Part shown: positions 6,147 through 11,039 of the stretch, one piece after another
Layout of the letters: each line of letters begins with the position of its first letter
Position numbering within the stretch: position 1 is the stretch's first letter
Assembly: GCA_027619145.1 (NCBI GenBank)
Contig: JAQCGA010000076.1
Coordinates: forward strand, 1-11,039
Length of the DNA stretch: 11,039 nucleotides
Source: a bacterium
GTDB lineage: Bacteria; Latescibacterota; UBA2968; GCA-2709665
Reading direction: 5' to 3'
The notes under the pieces: model-generated
Told to the model about the DNA's origin: nothing
The model's input: only the letters and a program-made list of their open reading frames with translations
Database searches by the model: none
Translations under genes and position numbers: made by a program

Positions 6147-6872
6147 TTATGAGGAAATATTTACGCTGGAGCCGCTGAGGAGGAGAGGCGTTTTCCAGGT
6201 GGTGGCTTCATCTTTGACGGAGGCGTCGCGGTAGGTGGAGATGAAAGACCAGCGATCTGTACCGGCGGTGTTGGGGTAGGAAGCGTGGAGGGTCTGGTCG
6301 TGGAAGAAGACGGCGTCGCCCTGGTTGACGGAAAGGGTGACGTCTTCCTGGTCGGCGAATTCTTCCAGGTTGATGCGCCAGGTGAAGCCGTGCTCGGCTT
6401 TGATTTGTTTGACTTTGTATTTTTTGTGGTGGCTACCGGGGATCATTTTGAGGCAGCCGTTTTCCGGTGTGGCGTTGTCCAGGGCGATCCAGATGGAGAT
6501 TTTGTTGGTGCCTTTCCAGTAGTACCAGTCCTGGTGCCAGGGGGTGCCGAAGGTGGTGGTTTTATTTTTGTACACGGCTTTGACGCTGAGGAATTCGACG
6601 TGGGGGCCAATGATCTGGTTGAGGATGGAGACGACGCGGGGGTCTTTCATGCATTCGAGGAGGTAGGGTTCCAGGGCGTCGGCCATCCAGACGCGGACGC
6701 CGGAGGGGAGGTTGTTGAGGCTGCCTTCTTGTTCGAGGAGGTGGATGACGCGGGTTTTCCAGTTCAGCATTTGTTCGGGGGTGTAGAGGTTTTTGACGAT
6801 GAGGTAGCCGTCGCGGTTGAAGGTTTCGGAGGCGTTTTCGATGGTTGGATGAGGAGATGTGTTGGGTGACAT
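6147..6872 (-). CDS. Phytanoyl-CoA dioxygenase (PhyH) family protein
   Basis: 241 residues, typical for bacterial members of this Fe(II)/2-oxoglutarate-dependent oxygenase family, which hydroxylate a carbon using O2 and 2-oxoglutarate. After an N-terminal ETFNRDGYLIVKNLY opening (residues 16-30), the iron facial triad appears as TPWHQDWYY (His113, Asp115) and HDQTLHASYP (His196). Arg207 in DRWSFISTYR is the expected 2-oxoglutarate carboxylate binder. PENGCLKMIPGSH at 136-148 is a common family segment. The natural substrate is unknown; bacterial homologues act on diverse small molecules and not necessarily on phytanoyl-CoA. ATG6872 has GGAG (complement of 6881-6884) 8 nt upstream. The frame stays open further upstream, but that stretch runs through a repeat element. 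GMC follows on the same strand, so co-transcription is likely. Confidence 0.93.
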   Translation of the reverse strand: MSPNTSPHPTIENASETFNRDGYLIVKNLYTPEQMLNWKTRVIHLLEQEGSLNNLPSGVRVWMADALEPYLLECMKDPRVVSILNQIIGPHVEFLSVKAVYKNKTTTFGTPWHQDWYYWKGTNKISIWIALDNATPENGCLKMIPGSHHKKYKVKQIKAEHGFTWRINLEEFADQEDVTLSVNQGDAVFFHDQTLHASYPNTAGTDRWSFISTYRDASVKDEATTWKTPLLLSGSSVNISS

Positions 6873-6947
6873 GAGGTTGGCTCCGGGTAAACAGTGGTTG
6901 ATTGTGGGATCTTTCCGGGAGAGTCTTTTTACGTGGGTTCTGGGGTT

Positions 6948-7010
6948 CCTACTTTTCTTGCGTGCCCAAGAAAAGTAGGCAAAAGAAGGGCACCGCTCAA
7001 GTGCCGTGGG
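6948..7010 (+). repeat. TACTTTT double-hairpin element, copy 1
   Basis: CCTACTTTTCTTG (6948-6960) pairs perfectly over 13 bp with CAAGAAAAGTAGG (6967-6979) around a 6-nt loop. It is followed by AAAAGAAG and a second stem, GGCAC (6989-6993) with GTGCC (7001-7005), whose loop is CGCTCAA. The same layout, including the CGCTCAA and GGGGCT strings, recurs at 10204-10265. No T-run follows the stem, so it is not a standard terminator. Confidence 0.85.
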
Positions 7011-7145
7011 GCTGGGCACAGCGCGAAATGTCTTCCGGTACACACAGGAGCTTCTGCCCTGCTGGCGGAAGAGGTGTTTTGGGATGACGGTGCGGGACGG
7101 GGTGGCGCGCTGTGCTTGATGTGTTTAATGATGCGGGTTTTGTAG

Positions 7146-7166
7146 GGGCGAACCTTGTGTTCGCCC
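7146..7166. repeat. Perfect stem-loop GGGCGAAC/GTTCGCCC
   Basis: GGGCGAAC (7146-7153) and GTTCGCCC (7159-7166) form an 8-bp stem with loop CTTGT, preceded by GTAG. It resembles short palindromic repeats of the GTAGGGGCGAAC type that I recall being scattered in several environmental lineages; this is unchecked. It lies 55 nt downstream of the tandem-GNAT stop. Confidence 0.7.
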
Positions 7167-7221
7167 GCTGTAATAAAGTAAAAATATTGGCATCAATCAT
7201 GCGAAAAGCGTTCAGAAGAGG

Positions 7222-8169
7222 TCAGAGGTGTTTTTGGTAAAGGGTCAGATCAAAGGTTTCGGTTTCAATTTTAATGTGGCGCTTGAGGGTAGTGACGGGG
7301 TGGAAGCCGGCGCGTTCGAGCAGGGATTTTTTTTGGGTTTCGGAATCGGCGATATAGGCGGAGAGGAGGTCCAGGGGGCAGTTGGACAGGACGGCGTCGA
7401 GCAGGTCGGCAGAATGGGTGGTGTAGTCTGGATGGACGACGAGGTCCAGGGTTCCGTGGTGGGTTTCGTGGCGGCGCTGGGATGGGAGGATGGTTGCCAG
7501 GCCGAGGGGGGTTTCTTCGCCGTCCAGGACAAGGGATTGGAAGCCGGGGTTGTTGCTCTGGAGACGGAGGGTGTAGAATTCGCCTTCGAAGTAGGAGCCC
7601 AGGTAGCCTGAGAGGGCGTAGTGTTTGACAATGCAGTTGTGTTGGGCATTGAAGAGAGAGCAGAGGTCGGCCTGGTCGTGTGGTTGCATGGGGCGGATGG
7701 TGGTTTGCTGGCCGGGGCGGAAGAGGGCGCTGTCTTCACCGGCAGGGTCCAGAGTGAGTTTGAAGGCGTGGCGTTGGGCCATAGCACCGACAAATTGGAA
7801 GCCAAATTTCTGGTACATCTGGCGGACCCAGTCTTTGCCGGAGGCCAGGTAGGCGGCGCGGGTGTTGTGTTTGCGGAAGGTTTCAACGGCTTCGCGAACG
7901 ATGGTGGTTGCAATGCCCTGGCCGCGGTAGTCCGGGTCTGTAAAGACCTGGGAGAGGATGCCCTGTTTGCGTGGGGAGATGGTGCAGGAGGTGGTGCCCA
8001 CACAGAGGTCGCCGTCGAAGGCGGCTACGAATTCGTAGGTTTCGTTTCCCCAGGGGGCTTCCAGGCGGGAGCGGGTTGCCCAGACGTAATCTCCGTAGGA
8101 GAAGCGGAGGACCTGTTGTGTGTCGGCAGCGGGAGATTGATGGGTGACGTGGCGGAGTTTCCAGGACAA
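7222..8169 (-). CDS. Tandem GNAT-family N-acetyltransferase
   Basis: 315 residues, about twice a single GNAT domain, transferring an acetyl group from acetyl-CoA to an unknown amine. Domain 1 (about residues 3-140) has the acetyl-CoA loop FTDPDYRGQGIATTIV with RGQGIA at 82-87, and the usual MYQKFGFQFVG end at 119-128. Domain 2 (about 155-315) repeats the fold in degenerate form: LGLATILPSQ at 222-231 and LDLVVHPDYTTHSADLLDAV at 241-260, lacking a clear Q/RxxGxG/A loop, so it is probably structural or substrate-binding. No ATG is in a suitable place. The TTG at 8169 is used because AAGGA (complement of 8179-8183) is 9 nt upstream and overlaps the stop codon of the preceding phosphodiesterase gene, which suggests translational coupling. 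Confidence 0.85.
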   Translation of the reverse strand: MSWKLRHVTHQSPAADTQQVLRFSYGDYVWATRSRLEAPWGNETYEFVAAFDGDLCVGTTSCTISPRKQGILSQVFTDPDYRGQGIATTIVREAVETFRKHNTRAAYLASGKDWVRQMYQKFGFQFVGAMAQRHAFKLTLDPAGEDSALFRPGQQTTIRPMQPHDQADLCSLFNAQHNCIVKHYALSGYLGSYFEGEFYTLRLQSNNPGFQSLVLDGEETPLGLATILPSQRRHETHHGTLDLVVHPDYTTHSADLLDAVLSNCPLDLLSAYIADSETQKKSLLERAGFHPVTTLKRHIKIETETFDLTLYQKHL

Positions 8170-8182
8170 AAGGGGAGTTCCT

Positions 8183-9076
8183 TTACGGTTGGGACCGGCC
8201 CAGGAGGGTCAGGAGTCGGTCGGGATAATCTGTAAAGATGCCGTCTACACCCAGGTCTAGGAGGCGTTGCATGTCTTCGGTTTCGTCGATGGTCCAGACG
8301 TGGACTTCCAGGTTGCGTTTGTGGGCGGCTTTGATGAAGGCGGGTGTGACCACGTGTAAGATGGAGGCGTGTTCGGGTACCTGGAGGGCATGGGCCGATG
8401 GAGAGTAGATGGAGCCGAGAAAGATGCGGGTGAGGCCGTAAAAGAACAGGGTTTCGTTGAAGGCGGTTGCGGTGGCTGCTTCGGGACAGGCGCGGCGAAA
8501 AGCGCGGATGGTTTTGTCTTTGCTGGAGACGATGAGGGTACGGTCTGCCCGGTTGTGTTGGCGGATGAATTTACACACGGCGTCTATTAAGGCGGGGTTG
8601 TCAGATTTGAGTTCGATGTTGATGCGGGCGTTCGGAAAAGCAATAAAGAGTTCTTCCAGGGTGGGAATCTGGAGGCCCTGTCCACGGTGTGGGAAGGTGC
8701 GGCCGTCGTCGTTGGTCCATCGGTATCCAGCATCGAGAGCTTTGAGTTCGGCCAGGGTATGGTTTTCGATGGGGCCGGTTCCGTCTGTGGTACGGTCCAG
8801 GACATGGTCGTGGATGAGGACGGGGGTTCCGTCTGCACTGAGATGGGTGTCGGTTTCGAGTACGTCCACGCCCAGTTTCGTGGCATGTTCAAAGGCGTAG
8901 AGGGTGTTTTCAGGCCAGAGGCCGGCACCTCCCCGGTGGGCCATCACGAGTACTTTGTTCCGGTTGCGGAAGAATGGATGGTCCGGCGCGGGTTCGGCCA
9001 GGACGGAGAAAAGGGCAAGGGTCATAGCGGTCAGTGCAAGGAGTGAGACGGCCAGTGTTTTGAGTTTTTTTCGCAT
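8183..9076 (-). CDS. Secreted glycerophosphodiester phosphodiesterase
   Basis: 297 residues. It hydrolyses glycerophosphodiesters to glycerol 3-phosphate and an alcohol, a route for phosphorus and carbon salvage from phospholipid head groups. A signal peptide is evident: MRKKLK, a hydrophobic core to about residue 26 and a plausible VLA/EP cleavage after Ala27, so it should act in the periplasm or outside the cell. The GDPD TIM-barrel motifs are complete: AHRGG at 46-50 (His47, Arg48), PENT at 55-58, ETD at 74-76 (Glu74, Asp76), IHDH at 88-91 (His89), IELK at 154-157 (Glu155, Lys157), WTIDE at 261-265 and GVDGIFTDYPD at 276-286. It starts only 10 nt after the mannonate dehydratase stop with no clear Shine-Dalgarno site, so coupling to the upstream gene is likely. 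Confidence 0.95.
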   Translation of the reverse strand: MRKKLKTLAVSLLALTAMTLALFSVLAEPAPDHPFFRNRNKVLVMAHRGGAGLWPENTLYAFEHATKLGVDVLETDTHLSADGTPVLIHDHVLDRTTDGTGPIENHTLAELKALDAGYRWTNDDGRTFPHRGQGLQIPTLEELFIAFPNARINIELKSDNPALIDAVCKFIRQHNRADRTLIVSSKDKTIRAFRRACPEAATATAFNETLFFYGLTRIFLGSIYSPSAHALQVPEHASILHVVTPAFIKAAHKRNLEVHVWTIDETEDMQRLLDLGVDGIFTDYPDRLLTLLGRSQP

Positions 9077-9086
9077 AGGATGATGC

Positions 9087-10058
9087 TCAGGAGATTCTGT
9101 CTACCATTTCAATGAGGGCGGTCATGTAGCCAATGGCGTAGGCCCGGCCCCGGTGGCACCAGGGGGTGTCGTCTACCATGTGAGGAACGTGGTCTGTGAT
9201 CATGAATCCGGTGAAGCCGACTTCTTTGAGGGTTTTGACAACTGCGAAGGTGTCCACGTTGCCTTCGTTGATGAAGCATTCGTTAAATCGGGGTACCTGG
9301 CCCTGTACGTCGCGGAAGTGGACGTAGGTGATTTTCCCCTGGCTGCCAAAGTGACGAACGGCGTCCAGTACGCCTTCGGGACCCATTTCGGACCAGCAGC
9401 CCATGCAGAAGTCCAGGCCGTGGTTGGGGCTGTCGAAGGTGTCCATGGCCCGCTTGAAGCCTTCGAAGTTGCGGAAGATGCGTGCAACGCCGCCGAGGGA
9501 TTCTACTGGGGGGTCGTCCGGATGAAGGGCCAGGGTGACGCCGGCTTCTTCGGCTACGGGGAGGATGCGTTCCAGGTAGTATTTGTAGTTGGCCCACATG
9601 TCCTTTTCGGTGTACACGCGATCGTGGGTGAGGGGGGCGTTTTTGTGTTCTTCCATGTCAAAGCGGGTGGCTTTTGCGCCGCCGCGCAGGACGGCCATTT
9701 CGGGGGTTCGCCAGACTTTGTTGGGCATCCAGTGGTAGCCTAAGATGGGGATGCCGGCTTTGCCCATGTTGCGGATGGTGGTACACATGTGTTTAATCTG
9801 GTCGTCCCGGCCGGGCAGGCCGAGCATGGCGTGGTCGTAAAATGTGACGGGGACGTTTTCCAGGGCCATGAGCCGGAGGTCTGCTTCGTCTGCGCGTTTT
9901 TTCAGGGCGAGGAGGTCTTCGTATTCCCACTGTTTGTCGCCGGGCAGTTTGGGCGTGTTCATGAGGAAGTCGTCTGCGCCGAGTTGTTTGATGAAGGTGA
10001 GTTTTTCGTCGGTGAGTTCGTTGAATTGGCCCAAGCCGATGCGCATACGTAGGGACAT
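9087..10058 (-). CDS. Mannonate dehydratase-like TIM-barrel enzyme
   Basis: 323 residues, shorter than E. coli UxuA (about 394). UxuA enzymes convert D-mannonate to 2-dehydro-3-deoxy-D-gluconate in hexuronate catabolism. Supporting motifs are the MRIGLGQF start, VTLALHPDDPP at 174-184, HGLDFCMGCWSEMG at 213-226 (Cys218 in the family's conserved FC.G turn), ITYVHFRDV at 243-251 with His247, FNECFINEGNVD at 258-269 and ITDHVP at 287-292. Conserved His, Cys and Asp of this kind bind the divalent metal in the family. A related xylose-isomerase-like sugar epimerase or dehydratase is the main alternative. ATG10058 has GGAG (complement of 10066-10069) 7 nt upstream; a longer open frame to 10451 crosses repeats and is rejected. 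It is the first gene of a three-gene minus-strand unit and is divergent from the 6-phosphogluconate dehydrogenase gene. Confidence 0.85.
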   Translation of the reverse strand: MSLRMRIGLGQFNELTDEKLTFIKQLGADDFLMNTPKLPGDKQWEYEDLLALKKRADEADLRLMALENVPVTFYDHAMLGLPGRDDQIKHMCTTIRNMGKAGIPILGYHWMPNKVWRTPEMAVLRGGAKATRFDMEEHKNAPLTHDRVYTEKDMWANYKYYLERILPVAEEAGVTLALHPDDPPVESLGGVARIFRNFEGFKRAMDTFDSPNHGLDFCMGCWSEMGPEGVLDAVRHFGSQGKITYVHFRDVQGQVPRFNECFINEGNVDTFAVVKTLKEVGFTGFMITDHVPHMVDDTPWCHRGRAYAIGYMTALIEMVDRIS

Positions 10059-10181
10059 GGTTTTTCTCCAGAGAGAGGGCTTATTGAAGCTGGTGCGTTG
10101 CGGGGGGTGGAGAGAAAGGATATATTGTTGGTAGAATTGCCATTTGGATGGGCCAACATTCAAAGGCGCCCCACCCGTGTG

Positions 10182-10202
10182 TCGGCGACCCCGTGTCGCC
10201 GA
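10182..10202. repeat. Perfect stem-loop TCGGCGAC/GTCGCCGA
   Basis: TCGGCGAC (10182-10189) pairs with GTCGCCGA (10195-10202) over 8 bp around the loop CCCGT. It directly abuts the TACTTTT element. No T-run follows on the minus side, and the plus side continues straight into the next hairpin. Confidence 0.65.
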
Positions 10203-10203
10203 T

Positions 10204-10265
10204 TTACTTTTGTCTCCTCGACAAAAGTAATCAAAAACGCGCTCGCTCAAACGCCGCGAGGGGCT
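10204..10265 (+). repeat. TACTTTT double-hairpin element, copy 2
   Basis: TTACTTTTGTC (10204-10214) pairs perfectly over 11 bp with GACAAAAGTAA (10220-10230), loop TCCTC; the stem can extend by GAT/ATC past one bulged T. It is followed by CAAAAACG and by CGCTCAAACGCCG then GGGGCT, matching the second half of copy 1 (6948-7010). The first stem has compensatory differences from copy 1: the pairs change but remain complementary. Confidence 0.82.
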
Positions 10266-10295
10266 TTCAATTTGGCTTTGTGGAAGGACGTGGTT

Positions 10296-10493
10296 ATGGC
10301 GCTTCAGTACATCAGCGGCGTACACGAGGGCTATTGGAGCCCTATCCGATCTGTGGAGAGGTTCTTCGAAACTGCAGGATCGAAGGGTGCAAGGCCGGAA
10401 AAGCCAAAGGAATTCATACACAAGTATTGTGTAAATAATGTCGATTGTCAATTGAAAACCGCTGGTTTCCCAACGGGGAAAAATATAAAATAG
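10296..10493 (+). CDS. Possible small hypothetical protein (65 residues)
   Basis: An ATG at 10296 with GGAAGGA about 7 nt upstream opens 65 codons ending in TAG at 10493, 11 nt before the 6-phosphogluconate dehydrogenase start. The product begins MALQYISGVHEGYWSPIRSV, has two cysteines (KYCVNNVDC) and a basic C-terminus; there is no signal peptide or membrane segment and I recognise no family. Codon choice is mixed at the third position, unlike the G-ending bias of the neighbouring plus-strand genes. The frame also spans the 17-bp palindrome and the expected promoter of the next gene. It may be a short real gene, a remnant, or chance. Confidence 0.25.
   Translation: MALQYISGVHEGYWSPIRSVERFFETAGSKGARPEKPKEFIHKYCVNNVDCQLKTAGFPTGKNIK
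10417..10433. promoter_or_regulatory. 17-bp palindrome, candidate operator upstream of the 6-phosphogluconate dehydrogenase gene
   Basis: TACACAAGTATTGTGTA is a perfect inverted repeat (7-bp arms, 3-nt centre) located 71 nt before the ATG at 10505. Its size and symmetry fit a dimeric repressor site such as those of GntR- or LacI-type sugar-acid regulators. No regulator gene is in the window, so its owner is unknown. Confidence 0.4.
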
Positions 10494-10504
10494 GAGTGAG
10501 GCTT

Positions 10505-11039
10505 ATGGAATTGGCAATGGTGGGTTTGGGGAAGATGGGTGCGAATTTAAGCAGGCGGTTGTTGGCGGGTGGACACCGGGTGGTGGTGTACGATTTGAGT
10601 GAGGATGCGATTCGGGCGGTGGAGGCTGAAGGAGCGGAGGGGGCGCGTTCGCTGGAGGAGGTGGCGGAGAAGTTGGTGGTGCCGCGTGCGGTGTGGGTGA
10701 TGGTTCCGGCGGGGGAGGCGACGGAGCAGACGATAAACAAGCTGGTGGGGCATCTTTCGGCTGGGGATACGGTGATGGATGGGGGAAACAGTAACTATAA
10801 GGATACGGTGCGGCGGGCAAAGGAGCTTCGGGAGAAGGGGATACATTTTGTGGATGTGGGTACCAGCGGAGGGGTGTGGGGACTGAAGGAGGGGTACAGT
10901 ATGATGATTGGAGGGGAGAAGGAGGCGGTGGAGCGGTTGCGGCCGGTGTTTGAGACGCTGGCGCCTGCACCGGATAAAGGATGGGGGCATGTGGGGCCGA
11001 GTGGGGCCGGGCATTTTGTGAAGATGGTGCACAATGGAA
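10505..11039 (+). CDS. gnd: 6-phosphogluconate dehydrogenase (decarboxylating), N-terminal part, probably NAD-type
   Basis: 178 codons to the right edge, no stop; the full enzyme in the short class is about 300 residues. It oxidatively decarboxylates 6-phosphogluconate to ribulose 5-phosphate. The Rossmann motif VGLGKMG is at 6-12. Asp30 (VVVYDLS) at the end of the second strand, instead of the Asn-Arg of NADP enzymes, suggests NAD preference. DGGNSNYKDT at 92-101 and GTSGGVWGLKEGY at 119-131 bind substrate. The family signature GAGHFVKMVHNG at 167-178 carries the catalytic Lys173 and substrate-contacting His176/Asn177. The start has AGGAG (10492-10496) 8 nt upstream. Other beta-hydroxyacid dehydrogenases share the fold, but the DGGNSNYKD and GHFVKMVHNG motifs are specific to this family. 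Confidence 0.93.
   Translation, partial: MELAMVGLGKMGANLSRRLLAGGHRVVVYDLSEDAIRAVEAEGAEGARSLEEVAEKLVVPRAVWVMVPAGEATEQTINKLVGHLSAGDTVMDGGNSNYKDTVRRAKELREKGIHFVDVGTSGGVWGLKEGYSMMIGGEKEAVERLRPVFETLAPAPDKGWGHVGPSGAGHFVKMVHNG

Larger units (their letters stand above)
6873..7221. other. Repeat-rich intergenic region upstream of phyH
   Basis: 349 nt between the tandem-GNAT gene and phyH, both on the minus strand. It contains the TACTTTT double-hairpin element (6948-7010), an imperfect stem CTTCTGCC/GGCGGAAG (7051-7071) and a perfect 8-bp stem-loop at 7146-7166. The open frames here cross the inverted repeats and show no family motifs, so I call no gene. The phyH promoter is expected here but I cannot pick one out. 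Confidence 0.7.
10059..10504. other. Divergent intergenic region with repeats, palindrome and a possible small gene
   Basis: 446 nt between the mannonate dehydratase and 6-phosphogluconate dehydrogenase genes. It contains a perfect 8-bp stem-loop (10182-10202), the second TACTTTT double-hairpin element (10204-10265), a possible 65-codon frame (10296-10493) and a 17-bp palindrome (10417-10433). Bases 10070-10180 show nothing I recognise. Promoters for both flanking genes should be here. Confidence 0.7.

Noticed and set aside
5009..6178. Long plus-strand open frame (389 codons) opposite the GMC gene
   Set aside because: It is antisense to an unambiguous GMC oxidoreductase, its product shows no family motif, and it reads through the CGCAAAGA tandem array. 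Low stop density is expected here from the G-rich strand.
6285..6869. Plus-strand frame opposite phyH
   Set aside because: The opposite strand encodes a complete dioxygenase with all iron ligands; the plus frame is a low-complexity Val/Gly/Phe/Asp string.
6873..7043. 57-codon upstream extension of phyH
   Set aside because: It reads through the perfect inverted repeat at 6948-6979 and lacks family similarity; the ATG at 6872 has its own ribosome binding site.
7621..8235. Plus-strand frame opposite the tandem-GNAT gene
   Set aside because: Antisense shadow with Val/Gly/Glu-rich low-complexity product and no motifs.
10059..10451. 131-codon upstream extension of the mannonate dehydratase gene
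   Set aside because: It crosses two stem-loops and the 17-bp palindrome, while ATG10058 has a good GGAG site and begins directly with the barrel strand.
10452..10489. Promoter TTGAAA...TATAAA before the 6-phosphogluconate dehydrogenase gene
   Set aside because: The spacing is 26 nt, too long for a sigma70 promoter, and no better pair is evident.
1..11039. tRNA, rRNA, riboswitch, phage or transposase genes
   Set aside because: Read on both strands; no cloverleaf-like sequence, conserved rRNA segment, known riboswitch core or transposase motif was recognised.

Overview
The window looks like chromosomal DNA from an uncultivated, moderately GC-rich environmental bacterium. The gene set (creatininase family, YtcJ-type amidohydrolase, phytanoyl-CoA dioxygenase family, GMC oxidoreductase, short mannonate dehydratase) and the many dispersed intergenic repeats recall Candidatus Poribacteria, Latescibacterota or similar sponge-associated or marine lineages. 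That placement is an impression from gene content only; there is no rRNA, ribosomal protein or tRNA gene to fix it. No phage, insertion-sequence transposase, CRISPR or defence gene is visible.

Layout. Bases 1-400 (minus) hold the N-terminal half of a creatininase-family amidohydrolase. A divergent intergenic region follows. Three plus-strand genes come next: an SDR oxidoreductase (730-1608), a YtcJ-like amidohydrolase (1749-3353) and a membrane-anchored SIMPL/DUF541 protein (3505-4227). A strong bidirectional hairpin terminator lies at 4325-4360. From 4544 to 10058 all genes are on the minus strand. In transcription order they are mannonate dehydratase, secreted glycerophosphodiester phosphodiesterase and tandem-GNAT acetyltransferase (three tightly packed genes), then PhyH dioxygenase and GMC oxidoreductase. 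At the right edge (10505 onward, plus) is the N-terminal part of an NAD-type 6-phosphogluconate dehydrogenase, divergent from the mannonate dehydratase.

How the genes might work together. Mannonate dehydratase and 6-phosphogluconate dehydrogenase both act in sugar-acid metabolism and share one divergent upstream region. GMC oxidoreductase, PhyH and SDR are oxidative enzymes for small organic substrates; the two amidohydrolases attack C-N bonds. Together this suggests a heterotroph degrading sugar acids and decorated organic compounds. No single pathway is demonstrated.

The most unusual content is between the genes. Four copies of a composite CACGAA repeat with 10-bp internal periodicity flank every plus-strand gene, three of them starting 3-7 nt after a stop codon. 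An inverted pair of 3 x 10-bp CACAGAT arrays lies in the convergent gap. An exact 8-bp x 7 CGCAAAGA tandem array lies between phyH and the GMC gene. Two copies of a TACTTTT double-hairpin element and further perfect stem-loops fill the remaining gaps. The plus strand is also strongly G-rich over C in the blocks counted, regardless of which strand is coding.
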